Source of the DNA: Agaricus subrufescens
Lineage: Eukaryota > Basidiomycota > Agaricomycetes > Agaricales > Agaricaceae
Direction: 5' to 3'
Assembly: GCA_029945375.1 (NCBI GenBank)
Contig: CM057065.1
Location: 2,356,001 to 2,420,000 of the forward strand
Length of the DNA: 64,000 bases
The notes under the pieces were generated by a model. The model was not told where the DNA came from and ran no database searches. It saw nothing but the letters and a program-made list of their open reading frames with translations. Positions 1-11,523 of the stretch are shown here, one piece after another. The position numbers and the translations under genes were made by a program. Within the stretch, counting starts at the first letter, position 1, and each line of letters begins with the position of its first letter.

Positions 1-3000
1 AGAGCAGCGTCTATTGATCCTTTGGATTTAATTCATAGGGATGATGTTGCGGCGCTGTATCCTGCGAGATATGGGTTGGTTGATAGAGAACAGAAATATG
101 ATGTTGATGGGATTTTGTGGACTAAGCGGGTGGGGGAGGAGGGTGGTGGTGATGATGCGGGGAGGGAGTCGTTGTGGACTTTGGATGAGATTGAGAATCA
201 TTTGAGGAGTGTTTATGTTGGGAGGATTGGGTATGAGGTGCGTTTTTTGGTTTCTTCATTGTTGGATTTCTGTGTCTGATAAAGGGGGAATGTTAGTATA
301 TGCATTCACCCAGTAAAACCGAACGACTCTGGTTCTCTCATCTTCTTGAATCTCAGAAACTTCCGAAAGAGTCGGATATACCTTTGTTGGACGTCGATCG
401 GAAAGAACAAAAGAAGAGGATACATGAATTGTTAGCGAAAAGTGAAGTTTTAGACCACTTTTTGCAAGCAAAGTTTCCGAATTTGAAGAGGGTGAGTCTT
501 GTTCTCTTGTTGAGTAGTTGGTGTGTTGAATGCTTTTTATTTTGTTAGTATGGGTTGGAGGGAGGTGAATCGATGATACCTGCTTTGGATACGTTGTTCT
601 CGTCTGCGGCTCAAGGTTTGATATATTTCTCCTCGACTTTTATTGTTGTACTGACGCTTGTCTTGTAGGTGGCATTGAACATATTATTCTTGGTACGGTA
701 TTCTTTCCTCGCTACAGAGCGAGCGGGGCTCTAACTTTTTTTGTTTTTTTGTAGCTATGCCCCATAGAGGTCGGTTGAACCTTCTTACGGATCTATTACA
801 ATACTCTCCGACGGCGTTGTTCCACAAAATCAAGGGTGGATCGGAATATCCTGAGGAATTGGGTGCTGAAGGCGATGTTTTGAGTCACTTGGGTAATCTT
901 CTCTCCTACGTTCTTAACGTATTCTTCAATCTAAATGGATTAACTCTTAGTTTCATCTCCGACGCTGAACTACGATGGTGCAGAAAATCCTATCAAAGTC
1001 TCGTTACTTCCCAACCCGTCTCATCTCGGTGCGTCACATTCTCTCTTTTGGACTTTTTACTCAACTCCGGTTGTATATATATACAGAGGCTGTGAATCCT
1101 GTAGCATTGGGAAAGACTCGTGCTAAACAATTCTCGTTGTTGAAGACTTCACCGAAGGATTGTCAGTTGGGCGATAAAGTGATGTGTGTGCAGTTACATG
1201 GTGACGCGAGTTTCACTGGTCAGGGAGTCGTGATGGAGACTCTAGGCCTCAGTGAGTGATTTTCTGTTGGACATTATGCCGGGTTCGGTTTGATCTTATG
1301 CTGAAATAGGTAATTTACCGCATTATACTAGTGGTGGAAGTGTTCACTTGGTTGTTGAGTGAGTTTTTGTTTCTGTCTTGTACATATTCCTGGTTGCTGA
1401 TATTCGTTTTTAGTAACAAGTATGTTCATGTCTTTGTATGCGCGTTTGGGATTCCAGAGCTAAGACGGTGGTGTATAGTATTGGGTACACCACCCCAGCA
1501 TCGGGTGCCAGATCCTCGGCTTATTGTTCAGACGTTGGCAAGGCTATCAATGCGCCTGTCCTGCATGTGAATGGCGACCATCCTGAAGGTATGCATGATA
1601 CTTTGCCCTCGCAATGGCGCATCTTTGACGATGGATGATGTAGACGTCGTGCGTGCGATGGATATCGCTTTCCGATATCGTAATTACTTCAGAAAAGTGA
1701 GTGTATGCACTGATCTGGAGATACCTTTTTCTCAAGTTTTCGCGTGTTTAGGATATCATTGTGGATTTGTTGGTGTATAGACGATGGTATTTATATTTTT
1801 TTCTCATTTCTTAATTTACTCTAAACGCGTTATTAGGGGACACAATGAGCTAGATCTTCCGGGTATTACGAGCCCGCTCATGTATGAAAAGATAGCGGCT
1901 AGGAAGTCAGTTCCAGAGCTCTATGAACATAAACTTTTGGTGCGTACCTCTTCGTTGTTGAATACTAAAGAGGCAAATATTGAGGCCAATTCGCTAGTCG
2001 GAAGGCGTTGTAACACAAGAAGACATTACGGACGTTCGCTCAACGTATAAATCACATCTCGAATCCCAACTTTCCCAAGTCCAGTCCTACGTCCCCGCTG
2101 TGTCATCAGCCCCGATGCTTCAACGTCAATGGAAAGAGATCTCATGGCCTGCTACTTCCTCTAACAACTCCAATGCGCAAATCTCAACAGGTGTCGATAA
2201 AGACGCCCTTAAAGCTATCGGTAAAGCTTCAGTGTGGGTCCCTGACAATTTCGAGCTCCATCCAAAATTGGCGCGGCATGTTAAGAACCGGTTAAATAGT
2301 TTGGAGAAGGAGAAAGGGTTGGATTGGGCTACTGCTGAGGCTTTGGCGTTTGGGTCGTTGTTGAAGGAAGGGTTTGATGTGAGGATTTCGGGACAGGATG
2401 TTGGGAGGGGAACTTTCAGTCATAGACATGCGATGTTGGTGAATCAGAAGACGGAAGGGGTGGTTGTGCCTTTGAATGAGGCTTTGGGTGCCGAGGGCAA
2501 ACTTGAGTTGGCCAATAGTGCGTTGTTTTTGGAATTTTCATTTACGAAGAGAATGCTGATTTTTGATAGGTTCTTTAAGTGAATTTGCCGTCTTAGGGGT
2601 AGGTGCCGTATTCGTCTTTGTTGATGTCGCACTGACCGGTCTTTTTGGCTAGTTCGAATATGGTGCTAGTTGGGAACGACCTACGTTACTCCCGATTTGG
2701 GAGGCGCAGTTTGGAGACTTCTTTAATGGCGCTCAGATTATGATTGATACCTACATATCCTCTTCCGAAAGTAAGTCTCATTCGTTTTGCTTGTTCAAAG
2801 TGTTGATGACTAATTCTACTTCCATTCAAAAAGCCAAATGGCTTAAACAGAGTGCTATTGTTCTACAACTCCCTCATGGGCTTGACGGAGCTGGTCCCGA
2901 GCATTCGTCTTCACGAATGGAACGCATGCTGCAATTAACGAATGATAGATATACGGAGGATGAAGCCGATGCGGGTAGTATTAATATGCATGTGGTGTTC

Positions 3001-3640
3001 CCTACGACGCCTGCTCAATATTTCCATTTGTTGAGGAGGCAGATGAAGAGGAGTTATAGGAAGCCGTTGGTTATTGTTGGGCCGAAGGGATTGCTGAGAT
3101 TGGCTGTAAGTGGTTGTTTGCTGTGTTTTAAGAGCGCTGACTAACTTGTATGCTTTTATGAAGGCGTCTTCGTCGTCTTTAGCGGAGCTTGACAAAGGAA
3201 CGGGATTCAAACCTGTTATTCAGGATCCTCTAGCAGACCCCTCGAAGACCAAGCGCATCCTTTTAGTAACCGGAAAACTTTATTATGATCTGATCAAAGA
3301 GCGTGAAACACGTAACCTGGTCGATGAAGTATCATTCGTACGGGTAGAGGAATTGGCACCATTCCCATTCACTCAGCTCCGCGAGACACTTGAATTATAT
3401 GATCAACGATTGCATGATTTGGAGATTTGTTGGGTTCAGGAGGAACCTAGGAATCAGGGCGCGTGGGGTCATGTGAAGGAGAGAGTTGAGAGCGTTTTAG
3501 GAGACATGGGATTGGATTTGAGGAGGAATTGGTTGGGGTATAAGGGAAGGAAGGAGAGTGCGATTCCGGCCCCAGGGATCGGGAAGATTTATCAGAAACA
3601 GCAGAGGGAGGTTCTTGAGAGCGTTTTTGAGGATTTGTGA
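1..3640 (+). CDS. DHTKD1-type 2-oxo acid dehydrogenase E1 (2-oxoadipate dehydrogenase-like), 5' partial
   Basis: This is a thiamine-diphosphate-dependent E1 of the OGDH family. It decarboxylates a 2-oxo acid, by family knowledge 2-oxoadipate or 2-oxoglutarate, in the mitochondrial matrix. The spliced product shows [73 protein letters not shown] and [14 protein letters not shown] in family order. Wording such as [18 protein letters not shown] and [14 protein letters not shown] fits DHTKD1 better than classical OGDH. I infer 18 exons: 1-237, 297-491, 549-615, 669-692, 755-892, 951-1028, 1087-1250, 1310-1358, 1414-1419, 1479-1588, 1644-1696, 1752-1786, 1837-1939, 1998-2517, 2570-2598, 2653-2770, 2834-3105 and 3164-3640. 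All junctions keep phase with GT-AG introns. The gene starts left of the window. Exon 9 is only 6 nt. The 3' part was copied into the pseudogene at 5.6 kb. Confidence 0.93.
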
Positions 3641-3891
3641 GGACGGTGGAGTTAGGGTCACTTCTGGTGGCACCAAAGTTGGGCTTGTCAATGAAGAGGT
3701 TCGTTATCCTATTTGCTGTAGCAGGACTCTAGGTATAAATGTGCTCCATCACCGGAACACACCACAATATACAATTTACTTACGAGAATCCAGTGTTTCT
3801 CGACATTCCAAATATTTGGCGTTACACTCGTTTATTAACAATCAGAGTACAGATACATATTGGGTATTGCTGATAGAAAAAAAACAACTCG

Positions 3892-4385
3892 TTACTTAGA
3901 CTCCGAGTCGTTAGAGTTGCTGCCACTGTCGCTGTTGATATCCTGTTGAACACGGCCCATATCACGTCGCAAGTTGCCTATAGCGACGACGATTAATACC
4001 ACTGAAAACGCAGCCGTTTGTATTTTACAAACCTTGCGTTTGCTGTTGCTTGTCTCCGGTGATAGCGCCGAGGGTCGAATCTTTCATTCCCCCAACGCGG
4101 TCTTGAAGACCCTCCACATATCCTTGGGCACGGGCAGCCTCAATCTCGTCTCGACCTGCTTGCGATTGTTGCTGGCCACTAGATTGGAGACTTTCCGACT
4201 GAATAATCTTTCCGAGCTATTCATAATCCTTGAGATGACAGCAGGATAAAGAAACTTTGAAACTGCGTACCCCCTCTTTCATATCACCCATGGTAGCGTT
4301 GTATTGGCCGTTCATCTTACTAAAGGACAGTCAGTTCTGACGATTGTTAGCAATGTTTGCAAGTATACCTGGGATCGCTAGACAT
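3892..4385 (-). CDS. CsbD-like small stress protein, copy A
   Basis: Four exons on the minus strand splice in phase to about 111 residues starting MSSDPSKMNGQYN and ending SNSNDSESK. The core contains SGQQQSQAGRDEIEAA, QDRVGGMKDSTLGAITGDK and QQQTQGNLRRDMG. This matches the fungal CsbD-like family, which includes proteins annotated as mismatched-base-pair and cruciform-DNA recognition (Hmp1-type). These are small, hydrophilic, glutamine-rich proteins tied to general stress; the biochemical role is uncertain. The start ATG is the first after a TATA-like element about 90 bp upstream, and the first intron lies right after the sixth codon, as in copies B and C. It converges with the DHTKD1-type gene, about 250 bp from its stop. 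Copy A has a longer serine/asparagine tail than B and C. Confidence 0.82.
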
Positions 4386-5576
4386 GATGTTGGTAGTTAA
4401 AGTTTATAGTAGAGAAGTGGTTTGTAGAGTGAAGTAGTGTTGTTGATTGACTCTACCTCAGCCATTCGACTGCCTTATATACGGAAAGGTTTGGGGTTCG
4501 GTTACGGATCGTACACTTCATGTCGTAATCCTGTTATTGAGGACGTCAGCGTTGCACTGACGTTCATGAAGTTATATTTAGAAACAAGGGTGGAGTGAGA
4601 ACACTGCGTAGAAGAATCGAGGCAGTGTTTTGAACATACTCGACATTTTTAGCCCAGACGTCGTGTGGAAAGGAAGATGCAGGTGGAGACGCTTAGGCCA
4701 TCGACGGACATGGTGTGCAACAGGTGTGCAAAATAATACACCAGTGCAGTGACGCCGCGGTGTCACGAGGGAATTCTCGGTCCAATTTCAAAGAGCCACA
4801 CGAGGAAAGTGGAAACTCGGAGGTTGAGGACCATGCGTAAAAAAGGATAGATAACGCGCAGCCTATTTTATCAGAAGCGAGATTGAGAATGTTGAGACTA
4901 TCTTGTGGGTTGGTGAGGTTGGTTGAACTTAGTTCTTATTGATATACCGAGCTGTGATTTGCTGAACTCGGCGAGGTTTCCTTTGCCTTCGGTCGTTTCC
5001 TGGAGGGGCGTTCTGTCACTTGTGTGCCGCATAATGCATTAGTGCATTGACATTCCTCCTAATTCATGAATCATGTGGTTCGATGTGATGCGACCTCCTA
5101 TTGTCGAGGGGTTTGATTTGAAGTGTCAATCGGAATGATGACGCCAACTTTGTGATGACGTTTCTGATTTATTTTTGGAGACGACGATTGAATAAGAACG
5201 TGATGCAGGGGAATTGAGTCAGAGTTACCAACAGCGAGTTGAGAATTATCAACATACATGACGGTCCGAACGAGGAACGAGTGCGGAGCAATTTCTCCGA
5301 AGTGAGTCCTTGTCAGGTCCGTGTATGTGTTCATGCATCACGTTTAGTACAAGATACATTGAGGGACAAGTTCCTATAATCACACTTATTCTCTTCCAGT
5401 GCTACGAGGTGTACATCGTACATCTCTTAATTCATTCTGAATATTTAATTTCTATCCGCCAGAACCTCATATAACTGTTGAGGAAGTAGTAGTGGAAGTC
5501 AAGGACCTGCACAGGTAAGAGGACAGGGACGCACTCGGGCGACCCGACCTTACCACTTGGGGGTTCGTTGATTTTT
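4386..5576. other. Spacer behind CsbD-like copy A, no intact gene
   Basis: It holds the CsbD promoter and a long block that recurs at 7336-8145. Around 4885-4960 there is a faint match to the 3' end and downstream flank of the DHTKD1-type gene (TTGGTGAGG followed by GTTGAACTTAG), perhaps a remnant of an older duplication. No open frame here is supported by family motifs. Confidence 0.5.
4476..4481 (-). promoter_or_regulatory. TATA-like element of CsbD-like copy A
   Basis: A TATATA core sits about 91 bp upstream of the ATG at 4385. The same block with its flanks is kept before copy B (7426) and, in inverted position, before copy C (8471), which argues that it is a functional core promoter. 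Confidence 0.5.
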
Positions 5577-6607
5577 GGAATTTTTCACGGAGGGAATGCT
5601 GCTTTTTGATAGGTTCTTCGAGTGAATTTGCAGTCTTAGGGGTAGGTGATGTCTTCGTCTTTCCTGATGCCGCACTGACTGGTTTTTTTGGCTAGTTCGA
5701 GTAAGTGCTACCTGGGAACGGCCTACCTTACTCCCGATTTAGGAGGCGCAGTTTGGAGACTTCTTTAAGGGCGCTCAAACTATGATTGATACCTACAAAT
5801 ATTCTTCCGAAAGTAAGTCTCAAGCCAGATGGCTTAAACAGAGTGCTATTGTTTTACGATTTCCTCATGGGCTTGACGGAGCCTGTCAGGAACATTCGCC
5901 TTCGCGAATGGAACGTATGTTGCAATTGACGAATGATAGATGTATAGAGGATGAAGCTGATGCGGGTAGTATGAATATGCATGTGGTGTTCTTTAAGACG
6001 CCTGCTCAATATTCCCATTTGTTGAGGAGACAGATGAAGAGGAGGTATAGGAAGCCGTTGGTAATTGTGGGGCCGAAGGGATTGTTGAGGTTAGCTGTAA
6101 GTGGCGCTTGCTATTTTTTCAACGGGCCGATTGACTTGTGTGTTTTTATGAAGGTATCTTCGTTGTCTTTGGCGGAGCTTGACGAAGGAACGGGATTTAA
6201 ACCTGTTATTCAAGATCCTCTGACAGACCCTTCGAAAACTAAGTGCATCGGCTCGTAGTCCAGAAAAATGTTTTACGATTTGATCAAAGAGCGTGGAACG
6301 CGCAAGCTGGTCGATGAGGTATCATTTGTACGGATCGAAGAGCTGGCACCACTCTCGTTCACTCAGCTCTACGAGGCGCTTGAGTCATATGATCAATTTG
6401 CTGGGTTCAGGAGGAATATAAGAATCGGGGTGCGTGGGGTATGCGAAGGAGAGTTGAGAGTGTTTTGGGCGAGGTGGGATTGGATTTGAGGATGAATTGG
6501 TTGGAGTATAAGGGGAGGAGGGAGAGTGCGATTTCTACTCCGGGAATTGGGAGGGTTTATCGGAAACAGCAGAGAGATATTCTTGAGAGCACCTTTGCGG
6601 ATTTGTG
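5577..6607 (+). pseudogene. DHTKD1-type E1 pseudogene (3' half duplicate)
   Basis: This is a second copy of exons 15-18 of the E1 gene at 1-3640, beginning inside the equivalent of its intron 14. It cannot code for a working E1, because the N-terminal half with the cofactor-binding motifs is absent. A one-base deletion follows the FE codons, with TAA at 5702. The tryptophan of the PIWEAQFGD motif has become TAG (5740-5742). A further in-frame TAG lies at 6256-6258. About 17 bases are lost near 6400, which shifts the frame before the terminal exon. The intron after the SSE codons is also missing, so the reading runs through that junction. Fragments such as LPLHGLDGA-type and [10 protein letters not shown] wording remain recognisable. 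Confidence 0.88.
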
Positions 6608-6862
6608 AGGTTGGTTGAGCTAGCGTCGCGTTCGGTGATACCGACGTTGGGCTTGTTGTTATTCAATTTCCCGTAGCAGGATTCTGAGTGCTCTGTGTTC
6701 TACCAACGGAGCACCTCACCATACACAATTTACTTACGAAAATCCAGCGTTCTTCCTTCCACCTTATTTTCCAGCATCCCAAACATTTAGCGCCATACTC
6801 ATTAATTATCGATCAAAACATAAGTACAAATTGAAAAGGTTGTTGATACAAACAATAACTCT

Positions 6863-7335
6863 TTATGACTCGTTGGAGTTGCTATTAGCATCCTGTTGAG
6901 TACGACCCATATCACGTCGCAGGTTGCCTGTGCAGACGACAATTAATACCACTGGAAACACAGACGTGTAAATACTGCAAACCTTGCGTTTGTTGTTGCT
7001 TGTCTCCGGTGACAGCACCGAGAGTCGAATCTTTCATCCCTCCAACACGGTCCTGAGCACCCTGTTTGTATCCTTGGGCACGAGCAGCCTCAATCTCGTC
7101 GCGGCCTGATTGTGATTGTCGCCGGCCACTAGATTGGAGACCTTCTGATTGAATAATCTTTCCGAGCTACTCCTGTTCATTAAGACTATCACATGTAAGG
7201 GAACACTGAGGAGTGCGTACCCCCTCTTTCATATCACCCATGGTAGAGTTGTATTGGCCACTCATCTTACTGAAAGACAGTCAGTTCTGATGCCTGGTAG
7301 CAATATTTCAAAGCATACCTGGGATCGCTGGACAT
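6863..7335 (-). CDS. CsbD-like small stress protein, copy B
   Basis: This is a tandem paralog of copy A with the same four-exon structure and about 104 residues. The spliced product has KMSGQYNSTMGDMKEG, SGRRQSQSGRDEIEAA, QDRVGGMKDSTLGAVTGDK and GNLRRDMGRTQQDANS, ending NSNES. All splice sites and the frame are intact. It differs from A by scattered substitutions and a tail about seven residues shorter. It lies about 250 bp from the end of the E1 pseudogene, mirroring the copy A layout. The function is the same as A by homology (general stress, CsbD-like). Confidence 0.8.
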
Positions 7336-7425
7336 GATGTTTGTAGGTAAAGTTTATAACAGTGAAGTGATTCGTAGAGTGAAGTAGTCTTTCAAACTGA
7401 TTCTACTTCGGCCATTCGACCACTT

Positions 7426-7431
7426 TATATA
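7426..7431 (-). promoter_or_regulatory. TATA-like element of CsbD-like copy B
   Basis: TATATA lies about 91 bp before the ATG at 7335, inside a block (CCATTCGAC then TATATAC) conserved upstream of copy A. Confidence 0.5.
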
Positions 7432-8470
7432 CAGAAAAGTTTGGAGTTTATTCACGGGTCATGCGCTTCATGTCATAATCCTGTTGTTGAGGACGTCAGC
7501 ATTACACTGACGTTCTTGAAGTTAAATTTAGAAGTGAGGGTGGAGTGAGAATGCTGCGTAGAAAAATCGAGGCAGTGTTATGAACATACTCGATAGACCA
7601 AAATACCTCGTGTGGAAAGAAAGATAATGCAGGTGGAGACGCTAACGGCCGTCGATGGACATGATGTACAGGATAATACGCCGGCACAGTCTCGTGCCAA
7701 TGTCACGAGGGAGTTCTTAGTTCGATCTCAAATAGCCTCACGAAGAGAAGTGGAGACTTGGGAGTGGGGACCATGCGCAGTCCTGGACAAATTATGCGCA
7801 TCTCATGCTATCAGAAGCAAGAGTGAGGATGTTGAGAGTGGTTTTGGGGGTTTGTGAGGTCGATTTAACTTAGCATTTGTTGATATCAAGGTTGGGTTTT
7901 GATGAGTTTTTGTTTGGCCTCAGCTATTCTCTTGTAGGGGCATTCTGAGTGCCGCCTGCTTCATCTCTCCTAATTCACGAATCATGTGGTTCCCTGCGAC
8001 CTCCTAACAAGGAGAGGTTGGATTTCAAGTGTCAAGTGGAACGATGACGCCAATTTTGTGATGCTGTTTATTTCTAGAGAAGAGGGGCGAATTAGAGCGT
8101 GACGCAGAGGAATTGAGTCAGAGCTACCAACGGTGAGTTGCAAATTATCCAATGACACTTTTGGCCTAGCCTGAGATCTTGTGAGGAGTCGGATCCTACA
8201 GAGGAAGGTTGGAGATACTACGGGCCGTTCCCGGAGATGATGTGCAAAAATGCCAAGCATGCACCGTGCCATGTCACACAGAAATCCTTCGTGTCCATGT
8301 TAAGGAAAGTGGGGCCCGATCGGTTACATTTTAAGATTACACACAGCGCGGGTCAACTAAAAATAGCTCGACGTCGCATCAAGTGGCGCACTCGGTCTAT
8401 CGTTGTAATACATGACGCGTTGGTACCCAATCATGCGTTCATTATCATCATTGAACTCCAAAATTTTCTG

Positions 8471-8478
8471 TATATAAA
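8471..8478 (+). promoter_or_regulatory. TATA box of CsbD-like copy C
   Basis: TATATAAA lies about 83 bp before the ATG at 8561. The stretch CTCCAAAATTTTCTG before it matches CTCCAAACTTTTCTG on the other strand upstream of copy B. Confidence 0.55.
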
Positions 8479-8560
8479 TTGGCTGACTGGATGCAACTAT
8501 CTCAATCGACAACGCTTCTTTACTCTGCGAATTACTCTACTTCTATAAGTTTTTTCAAAC

Positions 8561-9027
8561 ATGTCTAACGATCCCAGGTGTGCTATTTGTTACTACCACA
8601 CCGAATTTTAGCACTGACTACATTCAAGTAAGATGAGCGGTCAATACAACACTACCATGGGTTCTACGAAAGAAGGGGTATGCATCCTCGATATTTCTTT
8701 ATCATTCAATGGCCCTTACGATTCGGAATAGCTGGGAAAGGTCCTCCAATCGGACAATCTCCGATCCAGTGGCGAGCAGCAAGAACAAGCCGGCCGCAGT
8801 GAGGTTGAGGCCGCTCGTGCCCAAGGATATAAACAGGGGACTCAGGACCGTGTTGGGGGAATGAAAGATTCGACCCTCGGCGCTGTCACCGGAGACAAGC
8901 AGCAGCAAACACAAGGTATGTAGCACTTACACATTTCTTTCCTCCGACGGTATTCAGCATCGTTTGTATAGGCAACTTGCGACGTGACATGGGCAGCACT
9001 CAGCAGGATGTTAATACCAACTCATAA
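8561..9027 (+). CDS. CsbD-like small stress protein, copy C (inverted)
   Basis: This is the third copy, divergent from copy B. It splices to about 101 residues: MSNDPSKMSGQYNTTMG, then SGEQQEQAGRSEVEAA, QDRVGGMKDSTLGAVTGDK, and GNLRRDMGSTQQDVNTNS at the end. The intron positions are the same as in A and B: after codon 6, after KEG, and inside the glycine codon following QQQTQ. It resembles B in YKQG wording but is the most diverged of the three. The promoter resembles that of B in inverted orientation, so B and C may have arisen by an inverted duplication. Confidence 0.82.
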
Positions 9028-11523
9028 GTAATAGATACTTTCTGTTGGTAGTCTTTATCTGTATTGTAGTGTAATGCCGAACACTTCAGGCACTGGAGTA
9101 GCAGGTGCTGGCAAGAACGATGAGAATCAAATCTCGAACATCTCGAACGTCTACGAACTAGATAAGTGGCATGTCATCAGATGACCATTTCGACCTATCT
9201 CTGCAAGCTTCAAGCTTCACATCTTTCGTGTTTGATCGGAGTATTACCACATTCTTGCAGTGTTTCTGTAGAGAACGTGATCGGGCTATGCCCGAAATGT
9301 TCTCTTTTGTTTTTATTTTTCTATTCTCACGGTTGCTAGGTACTTAAGTAGAAATTTTGTATTTTCGTACTTTGGCTTCCCCCGAGATGGAATGACCCAC
9401 AGTTTGACAGTTTCTCTTCTCTGACAGGATCGACATCAGACGCCACGAGCGCGTTGTATTTGTATCATCGAGGTTGACATTGGAAGGTCCCACTGAGGTT
9501 GTTTCGTCGACCTCAATTGTTGAACGAACTCACGTCCTTCATTTCCATTTTAGGAACTTGCGTGTAAGGGTCGCACCGTAGCTGAAGATTGCCACCACTT
9601 CAATGGTAAGGTAGTACTGTGTGAATATAGTGAATACCTCGTGGTCCTGTAATCTGCAATATTAAAGTGTGCACAAAGCAAGCCTGGTTACCAACTGCGT
9701 CGGTGATAATACCAACGGCGACTAGAAAGAAGCCGTATCAGTGTCTGTGCTTTCTAGGAGAGCCGCCGGCTTTCATTGTCTCATCGGAGTGGATGCGTGT
9801 ATTCCTCCGGTGGCAAAGATATAAAAACCGAAACCTATAGTTGTCGCATAACCTATTTTTCATTCTTTTTTATTACTGCTCCAGGCCAATTGCATATCTC
9901 GGTCCAAACAGAAGCAAGTAGGCAAGTGTTCGACGAGATGCGTCAGGTGTGTGAACCTCGATCTCGCCGTTTGAAGGAAAATGTTTACTCGAGCCACAGG
10001 CTGCAAACCTTGTTGGGCTTTAATCGAGTACGTCTAATTTTGCAATCTGGTTTCAATCCTTTGGCTCAATCCTGTGATACGGTTTCAGATATGCTCTAGG
10101 CATTGACTTGCCTGAGTTTGTGGCTGAAAATCCCATCATCCAGGATCTCAGCCGGTTTGCTATACAAGTTCCTCATTCTATTTGCTCCTTGCTTTAATGC
10201 ACTTTATGATCAATTTTTCGGCGTTTCAGTGAGCGGATGTAGTTCAGGTGTACTCTTTCCCCCAGTGGCCCCGTCGTCCTAAACCTCTAATTGTGTTGTT
10301 TTTTATAGTACCGCACATGAGCTTGATAGCAATATCAATAGGGATACCAGTAGTAGTCATTATAGTGCCTTATACTAGTCACCTACAAGACCTGAAATCC
10401 CTCAACGTGGACGGCGCCTCAGAATAAATTTAGAGCCACGATTAAGTCAACTGTTGTAATATTTTGATGTGGGCACGGATACCAGCTCAATTTTGAGCTG
10501 GTGGCTAGCTAGCGGGCCGATAGATGAGTGGGAAGTAATGATTACAGAATACAACTGGTTCAACCAGAGGTTCTCATTTCAACTTTGCAGCGGAAGTCTA
10601 CGCCAGGGACGTGCGCGGAGTGAGTGATTGATTCCTCAGACGAAGCCATACGTACATTTATCTAGCCTTGAACGATGTTTCTATTCACAATTATCCACAC
10701 GGACCTTATCTTGTGCATAGACGATCACAGTCAGTAGGAGTAGACAGGATGAGCATAAGGTAAATAAGAGCGGATACACAAATGGCCCGGGGGTGATCGA
10801 CAGCTCGCTGGAAGTTGCATTTCTGATCCGATGTTACCACTTGTGTACCTCCCCGAGCTCATGACTTGTTTGGCTGACAGCTGTCACAATTATGTAATTG
10901 ACAGTGAACATAAGGTCCGAGTCGTAATGATACAGTACAACTGGAATGAACGAATCCTGTGAATTGATTTTCTCATTTCTCTACCTATTAGAGTCAACTG
11001 CCACTGCGCCTCGTCATTCCTCTATGCGGCATGTTGAGGGTGGTAAGACTGCAGCGCAACTGTGTGAAGTGTTTGAATGTACAGGGTTAGTATCTTGAGA
11101 ATTTGAAATTAAATCGGTTGGAATATCCTTGACGTCTTCCCCGTGTTTAGATATGCGTATTTTCAGAAAGGACTTAACCTGTCATCGGATTTATAAATAT
11201 ACGCTGTGGGTAGAGTGTGCTAACAGCAGGCTTGGCGTAGAGTGCTTTCCACGAGGACAGTCCATTTTATATACTTTTTTTCTCACTATCTGTAAGCATG
11301 CGCTCATAACGTATATACAGGTCGGTGTTGTCATATCCTTTTTAGTGTAACAGTTACTTGCCCAACTAGGATAGCCTGCTTACAGTACCTGCCCCTCGCT
11401 CTGTCATCATATGATCACGCTCACTTTCATCAGCGTGAGCTCAACTTGCTTCGTCCGCGCCTATATAATTATCAGAGCCAGAGAATCAACTGCTTAACAA
11501 CATCCCTCCCAATTTCCACCATA
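9028..11523. other. Intergenic, no gene recognised
   Basis: Open frames here, the longest at 9776-10099, show no family motif and no convincing splice chain. A weak internal echo is present: about 10535-10590 and 10920-10980 share GTAATGAT followed by ACAACTGG and later TTCTCATTTC. The last 60 bp form the promoter of the oxygenase gene. Confidence 0.4.
11462..11467 (+). promoter_or_regulatory. TATA-like element of the AsaB/CmcJ-type gene
   Basis: CTATATAATT lies about 60 bp before the ATG at 11524. It argues against translation starting upstream of this point. Confidence 0.45.

Larger units (their letters stand above)
2531..5260 (+). repeat. Tandem segmental duplication, unit 1
   Basis: This segment runs from the intron at 2518-2569 of the DHTKD1-type gene through its 3' end, the CsbD-like gene at 3892-4385 and the spacer behind it. 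The same order recurs in the same orientation at about 5577-8145. Matching landmarks are TTTTTGATAGGTTCTT (2562 and 5612), the TATA and upstream block of the CsbD-like gene (4470 and 7420), GGTGGAGTGAGAA (4588 and 7540) and GAATTGAGTCAGAG (5212 and 8111). The copies have diverged by many substitutions and small indels, so the event is not recent. The boundaries are estimates by eye. Confidence 0.8.
5577..8145 (+). repeat. Tandem segmental duplication, unit 2
   Basis: This is the second copy of the DHTKD1-3' end / CsbD-like / spacer segment described at 2531-5260. It contains the E1 pseudogene and an open CsbD-like gene. Selection therefore seems to have kept the CsbD-like gene but not the truncated E1 part, which is my inference from the frames. 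Confidence 0.8.
7336..8560. other. Spacer between divergent CsbD-like copies B and C
   Basis: The first 800 bp match 4386-5260 of unit 1. Near 7825-7900 there is a weak match to the 3' end and flank of the DHTKD1-type gene (GAGAGTGGTTTTGGGGG, then TTGTGAGG). I see no protein motif in the open frames here. It should carry the divergent promoters of copies B and C. Confidence 0.45.

Noticed and set aside
11446..11523. Upstream in-frame extension of the AsaB/CmcJ-type gene
   Set aside because: The extension has a non-ATG start and overlaps the TATA-like element at 11462. The family starts near the ATG at 11524.
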